From the NCBI RefSeq assembly GCF_021789175.1, contig NZ_CP084560.1:4154001-4218000 (forward strand): DNA of 64,000 bases. The letters run 5' to 3'. Below are positions 34,621 to 44,267 of this stretch, piece by piece (the first letter of the stretch is position 1; each line of letters starts with the position of its first letter). The notes below the pieces were generated by a model. That model ran no database searches, was not told the DNA's origin, and saw only the letters and a program-made list of their open reading frames with translations. The stretch comes from Arthrobacter sp. FW306-2-2C-D06B. Lineage in GTDB: Bacteria; Actinomycetota; Actinomycetes; Actinomycetales; Micrococcaceae. The translations under genes and the position numbers were made by a program.

Positions 34621-35772
34621 ATGGAAGCCCTTCGTGACCGCCAGCGCACTGATCGGACCGGGGCAGCAACCCTGCCTTCCGACGGGCGAGCCCACAACCT
34701 CTCCTTGGTGCGCCAGACGCTCCACTCGGCAGGGGCGATGAGCCGTGCGGAACTCTCCCGGACCCTGGGCCTGACCCGCGTCACGGTATCAGACCTCGTC
34801 TCGGACCTCCTGGAACGAGGCCATGTGGTGGAGCTGGGCCACTCGGATGAAGTCCGCCCTGGCAAGCCGGCCATCCTGGTGGACATCAATCGCCAAGGCC
34901 TTCAAGTGATCGGCATGGACTTGGCCGAAAATTCCGTGCTGCGTGCCGCTGTCCTGGACCTTGACGGCAACATCCTCGAACGGGTCGAGCGTTCCCTCTC
35001 CGAGGGGAGCGGAGAGGACGTCGTCAACCAGGTCCTCGAACTCGCTTCCGAGGCCGTCGGACGGGCCACCGCCACGCTCCTCGGGATCGGAGTCGGAACC
35101 CCCGGCATCGTCAACGCGGACGGCGTGGTCACCACGGCCCCCAACTTCGGATGGAAGGACGTCGCCCTCCGCGGCCTCCTCCAGGAGCGCACCGGCCTGC
35201 CAACCCTCGTCTCCAACGACGCCGACGCCGCAGTCCATGCGGACCATACGTTCGGCGGCGGCAGTGACGACGAAGTCCTCGTGAAAATCGGCCGCGGTGT
35301 CGGTTCGGGGCTCATCGTCGGCGGCAGGCGCGCCCGGGGCGCCCACTCCGCGGCGGGCGAAATCGGCCACGTTACGGTCGGCACCGACGGCGGAACCATG
35401 TGCAAATGCGGTAAAACAGGCTGCCTCGAAACCTGGATGTCCGTCCCAAGCCTCGAACTGGCCCTGGCCGAAGCAGCGGCGAGCTCCGAACCGGACGCCG
35501 CGGCCGACGTCGTACTCCGGGAGGCAGGCGAGCGGCTCGCCATCGCCCTCGCGCCCGTGGTTGGCGCCCTCGATTTGGGCGAAGTAGTCCTCAGCGGACC
35601 CCGGGAGCTTTTGGAAGGCCCCCTTCTCAACGCCGTCCAGCAGACCCTGCTTGAGCGGCTATTGCACCAGGACCCTTCACCGGTGTCCGTCCGTCTCGCG
35701 GCAGACGCACAGGACATTGTCCTGCGCGGAGCCGCCGTGATGGTCCTGTGGAACCAGCTTGGCGTGGCCTAA
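34621..35772 (+). CDS. ROK-family transcriptional regulator
   Basis: A 383-residue repressor. Residues about 30-85 are a winged helix (MSRAELSRTLGLTRVTVSDLVSDLLERG); the rest is a ROK sugar-kinase-like domain with GVGTPGIVNADG, the DADAA segment and the zinc motif CKCGKTGCLE. N-acetylglucosamine or its phosphate is the expected ligand because nagZ and nagB follow. It probably represses its own operon through the palindrome just upstream. Confidence 0.92.
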   Translation: MEALRDRQRTDRTGAATLPSDGRAHNLSLVRQTLHSAGAMSRAELSRTLGLTRVTVSDLVSDLLERGHVVELGHSDEVRPGKPAILVDINRQGLQVIGMDLAENSVLRAAVLDLDGNILERVERSLSEGSGEDVVNQVLELASEAVGRATATLLGIGVGTPGIVNADGVVTTAPNFGWKDVALRGLLQERTGLPTLVSNDADAAVHADHTFGGGSDDEVLVKIGRGVGSGLIVGGRRARGAHSAAGEIGHVTVGTDGGTMCKCGKTGCLETWMSVPSLELALAEAAASSEPDAAADVVLREAGERLAIALAPVVGALDLGEVVLSGPRELLEGPLLNAVQQTLLERLLHQDPSPVSVRLAADAQDIVLRGAAVMVLWNQLGVA

Positions 35773-35836
35773 GTGCCCCGCCCCCGCCGTTTCCAACCCT
35801 GACTAACCAGCCAAGCATTCTTCGAAGGAACCGGAC

Positions 35837-37360
35837 ATGGAAACAATTCAGTCCCCCGCTACCCAGTCCTTTGCCACCGGGGCCGCCCGCACCCACCTCC
35901 GCCGCCTCGCGGCAGGCACCCTCATGCCCGGATTCACCGGCATCGCCGTCCCCGTCTGGATCCTTGAAGCGTACGACGCCGGGCTGGCGGCAGTGTGCCT
36001 CTACGGCACCAACGTGGCGTCCCCCGTCCAGCTGCGCGAGCTTTGCGCCGGGCTCCGCGCGCATTCCCCGAACACGCTTATCGCCGTCGATGAAGAGGGC
36101 GGCGACGTCACGAGGCTGCACTACCTCACAGGTTCACCGCAGCCCGGAAACGCGGTGCTCGGGCGTTTGGACGACGTCGGCCTGACCGCTGCCAGCGCCA
36201 GCGCCATCGGCCACGAACTCGCAGGCCTGGGCATCAACCTCAACCTGGCCCCGGATGCCGATGTCAATTCCGCTCCGGCCAATCCCGTGATCGGCGTCCG
36301 CAGCTTCGGGGCCGAACCGGATTTGGTGGCCCGGCATACCGCCGCTTGGATCCGTGGACTCGAAGACGCCGGCGTGGCATCGTGTGCCAAGCACTTCCCG
36401 GGCCACGGCGACACAACCACGGACTCCCATCTGGCCCTCCCGCGGGTCACGGCCGACGCCGCCACGCTGGATGCACGCGAACTTGTCCCTTTCCGCGCAC
36501 TCGTCGCGGCCCGTGGAGCCACAGTCATGACCAGCCACATCCTGGTCGAAGCCCTCGACCCGGACCACCCCGCCACCTTCTCCTCGCGCATCTTGCAGGA
36601 CCTCCTGCGTCGGGACATGGGATTCGAGGGCGTCATCATCACGGATGCCCTGGACATGGCTGGCGCGTCGGCCCAGACCGGCATTCCGGAAGCAGCCGTC
36701 CGTGCACTGATCGCCGGGGCGGACCTGCTGTGCCTTGGCTCCGAAACAGGACCGGCACTCTTCGAGCAGACGCTCACCGCGATTGCAGACGCGGTTGAAG
36801 AGGGGCGTTTGCCCGTGGAGCGTCTCGCGGACGCGGTCGCCCGCACGGCAGCATTGTCCTCGGGTTTCCCCGCCGCGGGTGCCGCGGAAATCCAGGAGGC
36901 CTCCATCAGGGGCCAGCTCGGCCTACCGGGCCAGCCGGAGCCTGCCGGCGTGCCTGCCGACCGCAGGGCGCTCGCCGGCGAGCGTATCGCCGAGGCCTTC
37001 GAGGTGTCCGAAGCCGCCCAACGATGGCTTGCACGGGAGGAACCCGTGGCGATCGTGCAGGTTGAAACCGGGTCGAACTTCGCCGTCGGCCGCGTGCCCT
37101 GGGGCCCCGCTGCCACGGCTTCGGCGGTGGTCCGCGAAGGCGAGGTGCCCGACGGCGCGCGGGTCGCCGTCGTCGGGCGCGGCCTGGATGCCGAACACCC
37201 GCTGTGGACCGTATTCGCCCGCTTGAGGGCGGAGGGGCACGCGGTGATCGCTGTCGAGTGCGGCTGGCCGCGCGGCGGAGCGGACATCGTCACGTATGGT
37301 GCGTCCCTCACCGTGTCCCAGGCCCTGACTGCACTGCTGAACGGCAGCACCAAAGCCTGA
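35837..37360 (+). CDS. nagZ: beta-N-acetylhexosaminidase, glycoside hydrolase family 3
   Basis: A 507-residue GH3 enzyme. KHFPGHGDTTTDSHLALPRV is the NagZ loop carrying the His/Asp dyad, and VIITDALDMAGA contains the nucleophile Asp. The C-terminal 150 residues resemble a partial GH3 C domain. No signal peptide, so a cytoplasmic muropeptide or chitobiose recycler. It feeds GlcNAc to the pathway with NagB downstream. Confidence 0.9.
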   Translation: METIQSPATQSFATGAARTHLRRLAAGTLMPGFTGIAVPVWILEAYDAGLAAVCLYGTNVASPVQLRELCAGLRAHSPNTLIAVDEEGGDVTRLHYLTGSPQPGNAVLGRLDDVGLTAASASAIGHELAGLGINLNLAPDADVNSAPANPVIGVRSFGAEPDLVARHTAAWIRGLEDAGVASCAKHFPGHGDTTTDSHLALPRVTADAATLDARELVPFRALVAARGATVMTSHILVEALDPDHPATFSSRILQDLLRRDMGFEGVIITDALDMAGASAQTGIPEAAVRALIAGADLLCLGSETGPALFEQTLTAIADAVEEGRLPVERLADAVARTAALSSGFPAAGAAEIQEASIRGQLGLPGQPEPAGVPADRRALAGERIAEAFEVSEAAQRWLAREEPVAIVQVETGSNFAVGRVPWGPAATASAVVREGEVPDGARVAVVGRGLDAEHPLWTVFARLRAEGHAVIAVECGWPRGGADIVTYGASLTVSQALTALLNGSTKA

Positions 37361-37407
37361 CCTTGGCTAGCTAGCGCCCGCACCCCACCTATCGACAGAA
37401 AGTTGCC

Positions 37408-38193
37408 ATGGAAGTCATTGTCACGCCCACTCCGGAAGCGGCCGCTTCGGCCGCCGCCCAAGCCGTCCTCTCAGGACTCCCTTCAGGCAGGGGACCCGTG
37501 CTGGGCCTGGCTACCGGTTCGTCTCCCCTGGGACTGTACGCGGAGCTCGCAGCTGCTGCGGCTGCGGGACGAGCCGATTTCTCGGCCGCCACGGGATTCG
37601 CCTTGGACGAATATGTGGGCCTTCCGACTGGACATGTCCAGTCCTACCGCGAGGTCCTGATCCGCGAGGTCTACGATGTGATCGGGCTTCCCTTGGCCGG
37701 GCTGAGTGTCCCTGACGGTACCGGCACCACCCAGGCCGAGCTCGAAGCGGGAGCGGCTGCCTACGACGCCGCAATAGCTGCCGCCGGCGGTGTCGACGTG
37801 CAGATCCTCGGCATCGGCGCCAATGGCCATGTGGGATTCAATGAGCCCGGATCCTCTTTGTCCTCCCGGACACGGCTGAAGAGGCTGACGGCCCGCACGA
37901 GGCGGGACAACGCCCGGTTCTTCGACCACGACGGCGATGTCCCTACCCACTGCATCACCCAGGGATTGGGGACTGTGTTGGATGCGCGCCGGCTGGTGCT
38001 CATCGCCACGGGCGCCGCGAAGGCCCCCGCGATCGCTGCCGCCGTCGAGGGACCGCTGACGGCGTCGTGCCCGGGTTCGATCCTGCAGTGGCATGCCGAC
38101 GCTGTCGTGGTTCTGGACGAGGCGGCAGCCTCCGGATTGGAGAACCGCGAATACTACGACGACGCCGCGCGCGGCCTGGCTCTGACCCCCTAG
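37408..38193 (+). CDS. nagB: glucosamine-6-phosphate deaminase
   Basis: A 261-residue isomerase/deaminase converting glucosamine-6-phosphate to fructose-6-phosphate and ammonia. LGLATGSSPLGLY is the phosphate loop; DEYVGL holds the catalytic Asp; LGIGANGHVGFNEPGSSLSS is the NagB signature. It lies 47 bases after nagZ. No nagA is seen in the window, so the deacetylase must be elsewhere. A short hairpin (GCACCGC/GCGG) follows the stop. Confidence 0.94.
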   Translation: MEVIVTPTPEAAASAAAQAVLSGLPSGRGPVLGLATGSSPLGLYAELAAAAAAGRADFSAATGFALDEYVGLPTGHVQSYREVLIREVYDVIGLPLAGLSVPDGTGTTQAELEAGAAAYDAAIAAAGGVDVQILGIGANGHVGFNEPGSSLSSRTRLKRLTARTRRDNARFFDHDGDVPTHCITQGLGTVLDARRLVLIATGAAKAPAIAAAVEGPLTASCPGSILQWHADAVVVLDEAAASGLENREYYDDAARGLALTP

Positions 38194-38270
38194 AAAGGCG
38201 CGCACCGCTTTGTGCGGCGGCTGTGAGTGGCATCATTCCGCCGTCCCCTCAAGAGGGCTAGGGTGGACTT

Positions 38271-38753
38271 ATGAACGTGGATGAGACAGAACTTCCAGGC
38301 CTCGGGGTCCGCAAGGATTTCATCACGGCCTCGGGACGCCGGATCGGTGTTGTCGAGATGCGGGAGGGTGAGACCGAGCTTTTCGTCTCCACGTGGGACG
38401 ATCCCGATACCTGCCAGGCATCCATCCCGTTGACCGCAGACGAGGCCGCCGCCCTGGGCAATCTCCTGGGCGGGCAGCACATCGCCATGCGTTTGGCCGA
38501 AGCCCACAAGGAAATTCCCGGCATTGTCACGCGGCAGTTCTCCATCACCGCGGATTCCCCTTTCAACAACCAGCCCATGGGCAAAGCCCAGATCCGCACC
38601 CGCAGTGGCGTCTCGATCGTGGCGATCATGCGCGAAGGCGAAGTGGTTCCCTCACCGGCCCCCGACGTCGTCCTTCACACGGGTGATTTGCTGGTGGCTG
38701 TCGGTACGCAGGAAGGTCTTGACTCTGCGGCTGCCATTCTGCGCAACGGCTGA
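38271..38753 (+). CDS. K+/H+ antiporter regulatory subunit, KhtT-like
   Basis: A 160-residue soluble protein. The N-terminal 70 residues are KhtT-like, and residues about 75-155 are an RCK_C (TrkA-C) domain: SPFNNQPMGKAQIRTRSGV and TGDLLVAVGTQEGLDSA. In KhtTU the T subunit binds c-di-AMP or senses pH and gates the membrane subunit. It precedes the antiporter by five bases. Confidence 0.9.
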   Translation: MNVDETELPGLGVRKDFITASGRRIGVVEMREGETELFVSTWDDPDTCQASIPLTADEAAALGNLLGGQHIAMRLAEAHKEIPGIVTRQFSITADSPFNNQPMGKAQIRTRSGVSIVAIMREGEVVPSPAPDVVLHTGDLLVAVGTQEGLDSAAAILRNG

Positions 38754-38758
38754 CGTCC

Positions 38759-39964
38759 ATGGACCCCCTGGCCCTGACCCTCATTGAGCTGGGCGCAGTC
38801 GTTTTCTGTCTCGGCCTCTTGGCGCGCTTGGCCGGCAGGATCGGCATGTCACCCATTCCGCTCTATTTGGTGGGGGGACTGGCGTTCGGGGCGGGTGGAC
38901 TGATCAAGCTCGATGGCATGCACGAGTTCGCCCATCTTTCCGGCGAAATCGGCGTCATCCTGCTCCTGTTGATGCTCGGCTTGGAATATACGGCCGCGGA
39001 ACTCGTCACCGGGCTGCGCCGCTCCTGGCAAGCCGGCGTTTTGGACCTCGTGTTGAACTTCCTGCCAGGTGCCGGGATCGCCGTGTGGCTCGGCTGGGGA
39101 CTCGTGGGCGCGATCGTGATGGGCGGGGTGACCTATATTTCCTCCTCCGGCATCGCCGCCAAGGTGATCACCGACCTCGGCCGGATCGGTAACCGTGAAA
39201 CGCCGGTGGTGCTGGCCATCCTGGTGTTCGAAGACCTCACCATGGCCATCTACCTTCCTATCCTGACGGCGATCCTCGCGGGCGTGGGCTTCCTGGGCGG
39301 TCTCCAGACGGTAGGTATTGCGTTGGCCGTCGTCACCCTCGTGCTGGTAGTGGCCCTTAAACACGGCCATCGGGTATCCCAGGCCGTGCACAGCGAAAAC
39401 TCCGAAGTCTTCCTGCTCAATCTCCTCGGGGCCGCACTTCTCGTGGCCGGCATCGCGTCCGCCCTCCAAGTCTCCGCGGCTGTGGGCGCGTTCATGCTGG
39501 GCATTGCCATTTCGGGGGCCACGGCCCACAACGCGACGCGGATCCTTGAACCGCTGCGGGATCTCTTCGCGGCTATCTTCTTCGTGGCCTTCGGCCTCAA
39601 CACGGACCCGTCCAGCATCCCGCCAGTCCTGGGCTGGGCGCTGCTCCTGGCTCTCGCGACAGCCGTGACCAAGGTGCTGACCGGATTTTGGGCCGCGAAG
39701 CGGGCAGGGATCGCCGTTCCCGGGCGTTTCCGCGCCGGAGCCGCTTTGATTGCCCGCGGCGAATTCTCCATTGTCATTGCGGGCCTCGCCGTGGCCTCGG
39801 GAGTCGTCCCGCGCGAACTTGCCGCCCTCGCCACCGCGTATGTGCTGCTCATGGCCATCATCGGACCTCTCGCAGCCCGCTTCGTGGAACCGACAGTCAA
39901 GGCCTTCCGCAAGTCCCCGCGCAAAGCGAAGGCATCGGAGCCTATTGCGTCCTTCGAGGCGTGA
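38759..39964 (+). CDS. K+/H+ antiporter membrane subunit, CPA2 (KhtU/KefB-like)
   Basis: A 401-residue, about 12-13-helix antiporter of the CPA2 family. GEIGVILLLLMLGLEYTAAE, the GVTYISSSGIAAKVI loop and FFVAFGLNTDP match KefB/KhtU. Unlike KefB it has no C-terminal KTN domain, since the regulator is a separate upstream gene. The TGA stop is inside a 52-bp palindromic element. Confidence 0.92.
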   Translation: MDPLALTLIELGAVVFCLGLLARLAGRIGMSPIPLYLVGGLAFGAGGLIKLDGMHEFAHLSGEIGVILLLLMLGLEYTAAELVTGLRRSWQAGVLDLVLNFLPGAGIAVWLGWGLVGAIVMGGVTYISSSGIAAKVITDLGRIGNRETPVVLAILVFEDLTMAIYLPILTAILAGVGFLGGLQTVGIALAVVTLVLVVALKHGHRVSQAVHSENSEVFLLNLLGAALLVAGIASALQVSAAVGAFMLGIAISGATAHNATRILEPLRDLFAAIFFVAFGLNTDPSSIPPVLGWALLLALATAVTKVLTGFWAAKRAGIAVPGRFRAGAALIARGEFSIVIAGLAVASGVVPRELAALATAYVLLMAIIGPLAARFVEPTVKAFRKSPRKAKASEPIASFEA

Positions 39965-40012
39965 GATCCCGGCCTTTTCGAGCCTCCAAAGAGGCGAGAT
40001 CTCACCTCTCGA
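39961..40012. repeat. GTGAGATC-class palindromic element, copy 1 (upstream of second DUF559 gene)
   Basis: Starts GTGAGATCCCGG and ends CTCACCTCTCGA. GAGGCGAGA/TCTCACCTC is an 18-bp palindrome with one mismatch. 52 bp long, one base longer than copy 2 because of an extra T in CCTTTT. The antiporter stop TGA (39962-39964) lies in it. Confidence 0.9.
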
Positions 40013-40091
40013 TCTGTAAGCGGGCCCGCACTACTCCTCCCCACTGTGGATAACCGGCTACGGGCGCCTACGTTGTGCCAAGAATTGGTGC

Positions 40092-41033
40092 ATGCGCAGT
40101 CCCGGGCCTCTTCCTGAAACCCTCAGGGGCCGCTCGTTCACGCTCTCCGAGCAACGCGCTGCCGGGGTTTCGGACAACCGGGCATGGAATAAGGATCTTC
40201 GCGTGGCCAGCCGCGGAGTCGGTGTTCCGTGGGGCGCCGCCCAGGAACTTGCCCACACCGCACGCCTGCTGACCGGCATCTCACCGGGAACAGTCTGTTG
40301 CGGCCCGACGGCGGCAATCCTGTGGCGTTGTCCCCTCCCTTTTGACCTCGAACGCCAGCCGTTGGTGCATTTGCTGCGGTGGGACGGCGGGAACCGGCCA
40401 GTTCGCAAGGGGGTCGCCGGGCGCAGGGTAGCTTTGGGGGCCGCCGACCGTCAGGCACTTGACGGAGTCCCCGTGACGAGTCCTGCCCGGACGTGGCTCG
40501 ATTTGGCGGCATTGCTGCCCCTCGACGATCTCGTGGCCGCTGCCGACCACTTCATCTGCACTCAGTCCCGCAGTTTCGGCCACAACCGGGCCGCGCTTTG
40601 TTCCCTTGAGGATTTGCGTTCGCAGGTGGAGGGAAACCCGGGCATCCGTGGACGCAGGAACGCCCTGCTGGCGCTGGAACTCGCGAGGGTTGGGGCCGAC
40701 TCCGTACCGGAAACCAAGCTCCGTCTTGCCATCGGCCGGCGGGGATTGCCGGAACCTGTATTGCGCTTTGTCGTCCGGGATTCAGCCGGCTGGGAGCTGG
40801 CATGGCCGGACTTGGCCTTCCCCCGGTACAAAGTTGCCGTCAATTACGACGGCAGCCACCACCTGACTGCCACGCAGAAGGAATCGGACATTCGCCGTGA
40901 CGAATCCATCGCCGCGATCGGCTGGACCTCAGTGACCATTACGGCACGGCACGTGAAGGCGTGGGGGTTCGACGGCGTCGTGCACCGCGTGCGCGATGCC
41001 CTTGCCCGCGCCGGTTGGGCCAGCGAGACGTGA
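40092..41033 (+). CDS. second DUF559 Vsr-fold nuclease-like protein
   Basis: A 313-residue protein of the type often annotated DUF559. The C-terminal domain shows PDLAFPRYKVAVNYDGSHH, with Asp240, Asn251 and Asp253, and later an RRDESIAAIGW helix. Most relatives I recall have Glu where Asn251 stands, so one acidic residue is replaced, as in the other copy but at a different position. The N-terminal 130 residues contain the substrate-like TSPARTWLDLAALLPL segment. Flanked by two copies of the GTGAGATC palindrome; its TGA stop is inside the downstream copy. Function unknown. Confidence 0.85.
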   Translation: MRSPGPLPETLRGRSFTLSEQRAAGVSDNRAWNKDLRVASRGVGVPWGAAQELAHTARLLTGISPGTVCCGPTAAILWRCPLPFDLERQPLVHLLRWDGGNRPVRKGVAGRRVALGAADRQALDGVPVTSPARTWLDLAALLPLDDLVAAADHFICTQSRSFGHNRAALCSLEDLRSQVEGNPGIRGRRNALLALELARVGADSVPETKLRLAIGRRGLPEPVLRFVVRDSAGWELAWPDLAFPRYKVAVNYDGSHHLTATQKESDIRRDESIAAIGWTSVTITARHVKAWGFDGVVHRVRDALARAGWASET

Positions 41034-41080
41034 GATCTCGGCCTTTCGTACCTTCAAAGAGGTGAGATCTCACCTCTCGA
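41030..41080. repeat. GTGAGATC-class palindromic element, copy 2 (downstream of second DUF559 gene)
   Basis: Starts GTGAGATCTCGG and ends CTCACCTCTCGA. It contains the perfect 18-bp palindrome GAGGTGAGATCTCACCTC. 51 bp, same orientation as copy 1. It supplies the DUF559 stop codon and ends seven bases before the dcd stop on the opposite strand, so it may terminate both genes. Confidence 0.9.
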
Positions 41081-41086
41081 CAGGGG

Positions 41087-41662
41087 CTAAACAGCCGTCC
41101 GGTGGAAATTCAGGTGGCTGCGGCTCGCGGTGGGGCCGCGCTGGCCCTGGTAACGGTTGCCGTAGCCGCCGGAACCATAGGGATGCTCAGCGGCCGACGA
41201 GAGCCGGAAGAAGCACAGCTGGCCGATCTTCATGCCGGGCCACAACTTGATGGGCAGCGTCGCAACGTTGGAGAGTTCAAGCGTCACATGGCCCGAGAAC
41301 CCGGGATCAATGAAGCCGGCCGTGGAGTGCGTCAACAAGCCGAGGCGCCCCAGCGAAGACTTTCCTTCGAGTCGTGCGGCGACGTCGTCCGGCAGGCTCA
41401 CGGTTTCGTATGTTGAACCGAGCACAAACTCGCCCGGGTGCAGGATGAAAGGCTCATCACCCTCGACCTCAACCAGCCGAGTCAGCTCAGGCTGCTCCTC
41501 GGAGGGGTCGATGTGCGCGTATTTGTGGTTGTCGAACAGCCGGAAGAAGCGGTCGATCCTCACATCCACCGAGGACGGCTGAACCATCGCGGGGTCGTAG
41601 GGCTCCAAGACGATACGTCGGGAGTCGATTTCGGCACGTATGTCGCGGTCAGAGATCAGCAC
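41087..41662 (-). CDS. dcd: dCTP deaminase (possibly bifunctional, dUMP-forming)
   Basis: A 191-residue trimeric enzyme. [20 protein letters not shown] and [14 protein letters not shown] carry the substrate-binding and catalytic Glu residues. Actinobacterial Dcd can convert dCTP straight to dUMP, which seems likely here. Preceded by a promoter gap of 133 bp shared with the secreted protein gene. Confidence 0.95.
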   Translation of the reverse strand: MLISDRDIRAEIDSRRIVLEPYDPAMVQPSSVDVRIDRFFRLFDNHKYAHIDPSEEQPELTRLVEVEGDEPFILHPGEFVLGSTYETVSLPDDVAARLEGKSSLGRLGLLTHSTAGFIDPGFSGHVTLELSNVATLPIKLWPGMKIGQLCFFRLSSAAEHPYGSGGYGNRYQGQRGPTASRSHLNFHRTAV

Positions 41663-41795
41663 AGGATCAAAAGTACCGTATGCATCGCGAACCCCGTGGT
41701 GCCGGAGTGGCGCATGGGACTATAGTGCACCACATAGACTACCGTTACCGCTGTTGTGCTTGGGAACGGTGGCACGACGCGAATCTGGGGAAACA

Positions 41796-43580
41796 TTGAG
41801 ACGAATTGCGGTGCCCGTCGCCGTGCTGGTGGCATGCCTTCTCACGGTGATGGCCCCTGCCTCTGGCCCGCTCGCCGTTCCGGTTCCGCTCGCGGGAACT
41901 GCCGCCGCCGCGCCTTCCACCTCAAGCACCACCGCAGGCGCTGAAAGTACGACGACGGCGTCCGCACCGCCGTCGGGATCTAGCCTTCCGCAGGCCGCAC
42001 CCGCGCCGGGGTCATCATCGGCCACCCCCGCACCACCAGGAGCTGCAGCCGCCCCTGCTACAGCCACGGCTGGCGCAGGCACCTCCTCAACCGTCCCAGC
42101 GGGGACCTCCCCTGCGCAGGGGAGCCCCGTCGTCGAGCCCGGCAAAGGCACCTCACCCCAGGCAGTGGCCGGCCCGCCCCCGCTGCCCTCCATCCCGCCG
42201 GCATCCGGCCCGGACCCGCTCCCCGGGACCGCGGCAGGGGGCGCCACCCTGCCGGCTCCAGCCCCGACGAAGTCCTCCCCCGCAGCTGTGCCGCTGGTCT
42301 CGACGCAAGCATTGGTCAACGACGATAATTCCGCCCAGGTGCTGGCCGTGTTCAACGCCATCAATGCCTACAGGACGTCGCTCGGCTTGAATCCGGTGAA
42401 GTACAACCCCACCGTGTCAACTCTTTCGCAGGACTGGTCCAACAACATCGCCAGCCGCCAAGTGATTGAACACCGCAGCAACTTCTGGACCGACCCCAGG
42501 GCCTTGAACCCCAACAACGGGGCAGGCGAGATCATCGCGGTCCGCTGGGATCGGAATGCCGCCCAGCTTGTCGAATGGTGGAAAAGCTCACCCGCCCACG
42601 ATGCGCTCCTGCGGGATCCCCGTTTCAACGTGATCGGCGTTGGAATCACGTTCACCGACGGCAACTACCTGACCACGCCCAACAGCTACACGATGTGGGG
42701 CGTCGTCAATCTCTTCGGCTATACGACGCTCCCCGCCGGCACAGTCAACAGCCCGGGCGCCGGCACGGCCCCTCCCCAGCTTCCGCCCCCGACCGTCTGC
42801 GACCCCATCGCGAAGCACCAGCCGCCCACGCTGGACCTCAGCACCGCAGCCATCCGCAGCGCCGGTGACCTCGTCGCCGTCGACCCCTCCGGCAACTTGA
42901 GGGACTACCCGGCACTCGGCAACGGTACGTTCGGTCCCGCGCGGACGGTCGGTACCGGTTTCGCCGGGGCGAAGGAAGTGATGACCACCGATTGGGACCG
43001 CGACGGTGTGACCGACGTCTTGGTCCAAATGCTGGACGGCAGGCTCCTGCTCTACCCCGGAGCGGTGAGCGGAGGATTCAAGGCGCCGGTGACGTTGGGC
43101 GGATCGGGCTGGCAGTCGATGACCATGGCCGTGGGCATTTGGTGCGGCAACAACCGGCTTCCGCAAATCCTCGCCACTGATTCCAGCGGCGCGCTCTACC
43201 TGTACCGGAACCTGGGGCTCACCGCCCTGGTCGGACGGACCCAAGTGGGCTCGGGCGTCAGCGCGATCCGGCTGAGCATGGTGGACTACGACGCCGACGG
43301 CTTCCAGGACCTCCTGGCGGTTGAAGCAAACGGGAACCTGCGACTCTACCGCGGCTCCGGGCTCACCGCGCCGAGGGCAGAGGCACATCTGGTGGTCGGA
43401 ACCGCCTGGACAGACTACTCCGGATTGCGCTCGCTCAAGGGCGTCACGGGCCTCAACACCACCGGAATCGCGGGCCTGCTGAGCGATGGAACGATCGAGT
43501 ATTGGGACCTGACCGCCGGACGCCTCACGACCCCGAGCACTCCGATAACCGGTTTGGGCGGACTCAAGCTGGCGCAGTAA
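41796..43580 (+). CDS. secreted CAP/SCP-domain protein with FG-GAP repeats
   Basis: About 594 residues. A signal peptide (VAVLVACLLTVMAP) is followed by about 150 residues of Ala, Pro, Ser and Thr, a cell-wall-crossing linker. Then comes a CAP/SCP domain (LAVFNAINAYRTSLGL; ASRQVIEHRSNFW), and last several beta-propeller FG-GAP/VCBS repeats with calcium-type loops such as DWDRDGVTDV and DYDADGFQDL. The TTG at 41796 has GGGGA at the right distance; a GTG at 41769 is possible. Extracellular; role unknown, perhaps wall-associated. Confidence 0.85.
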   Translation: MRRIAVPVAVLVACLLTVMAPASGPLAVPVPLAGTAAAAPSTSSTTAGAESTTTASAPPSGSSLPQAAPAPGSSSATPAPPGAAAAPATATAGAGTSSTVPAGTSPAQGSPVVEPGKGTSPQAVAGPPPLPSIPPASGPDPLPGTAAGGATLPAPAPTKSSPAAVPLVSTQALVNDDNSAQVLAVFNAINAYRTSLGLNPVKYNPTVSTLSQDWSNNIASRQVIEHRSNFWTDPRALNPNNGAGEIIAVRWDRNAAQLVEWWKSSPAHDALLRDPRFNVIGVGITFTDGNYLTTPNSYTMWGVVNLFGYTTLPAGTVNSPGAGTAPPQLPPPTVCDPIAKHQPPTLDLSTAAIRSAGDLVAVDPSGNLRDYPALGNGTFGPARTVGTGFAGAKEVMTTDWDRDGVTDVLVQMLDGRLLLYPGAVSGGFKAPVTLGGSGWQSMTMAVGIWCGNNRLPQILATDSSGALYLYRNLGLTALVGRTQVGSGVSAIRLSMVDYDADGFQDLLAVEANGNLRLYRGSGLTAPRAEAHLVVGTAWTDYSGLRSLKGVTGLNTTGIAGLLSDGTIEYWDLTAGRLTTPSTPITGLGGLKLAQ

Positions 43581-43583
43581 CTC

Positions 43584-44063
43584 TCATGCCTCCGGGGTTT
43601 GCTCCTCGATGACCGACTTGAGCTGCTCCAGCTGGACCACTTCGTCTTCCATGGTCTTCTGGATCATGCTGTTCATGAGTTTCTGCAGACCCTTGGGGTG
43701 GTACTCCAGGGCGAAGCGCAGGCGGGTATTGGGCCCCTCGGTGCTGAGGTAGTAGCCGCCTGTAGGCCGCGCAGGACCGGCGACGACGGCGAAACGCACT
43801 TCGGCGCCTGGCCTGGCTTCAGTGATTTGGAAATCAGCCGCGATCGGCCGCCCGCCCGGGCCCGCCAAAGTCTGCTGATAAACGGCGCCCTTTTCGCCGG
43901 CGTGTCCCGAACGGAGCGAAATGCTGCGGATACCGCTGCGCCACAGCGGATTGTTGAGTCCGTCCACCAGGAATTGATAGACAGTCATGGCATCGCGACC
44001 AATGAGTACTTCATGCTCTGCAAATGCCACGGAATCCTCTTTCGGCGTACGGCTCTTGGACAT
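43584..44063 (-). CDS. SRPBCC (polyketide cyclase/START-like) family protein
   Basis: A 159-residue ligand-binding fold protein: VAFAEHEVLIGRDAMTVYQFLVDGLNNPLWRSGI and the C-terminal helix RFALEYHPKGLQKLMNSMIQKTMEDEV match the SRPBCC superfamily. The ligand is not inferable. Starts at 44078 (ATG) or 44135 are also open in frame; 44063 has GGGGA upstream. Convergent with the CAP-protein gene. Confidence 0.8.
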   Translation of the reverse strand: MSKSRTPKEDSVAFAEHEVLIGRDAMTVYQFLVDGLNNPLWRSGIRSISLRSGHAGEKGAVYQQTLAGPGGRPIAADFQITEARPGAEVRFAVVAGPARPTGGYYLSTEGPNTRLRFALEYHPKGLQKLMNSMIQKTMEDEVVQLEQLKSVIEEQTPEA

Positions 44064-44267
44064 AGCCGGGTTCCCCATGACACAGCAGCTAACTGCTACA
44101 GAATAGTCAGGCGCGGCGCAGCGCAACACACCCACGTCGAGCCTTAACCGAATCTTTACGAGCTCTGTAGGGAATTTGATGAGACCGTGATACCGGTGAG
44201 TCTGTGTCTAAATCAGGGCCCCAACTGCGCTAAGCTGGGATCTGCTCCGGCTGGTTTGCGGAGTATT

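Noticed and set aside
19319..41080. RAYT-type (Y1) transposase for the palindromes
   Set aside because: No HUH/Y1 motif is present in any open frame near the repeats; only the DUF559 proteins are linked to them.
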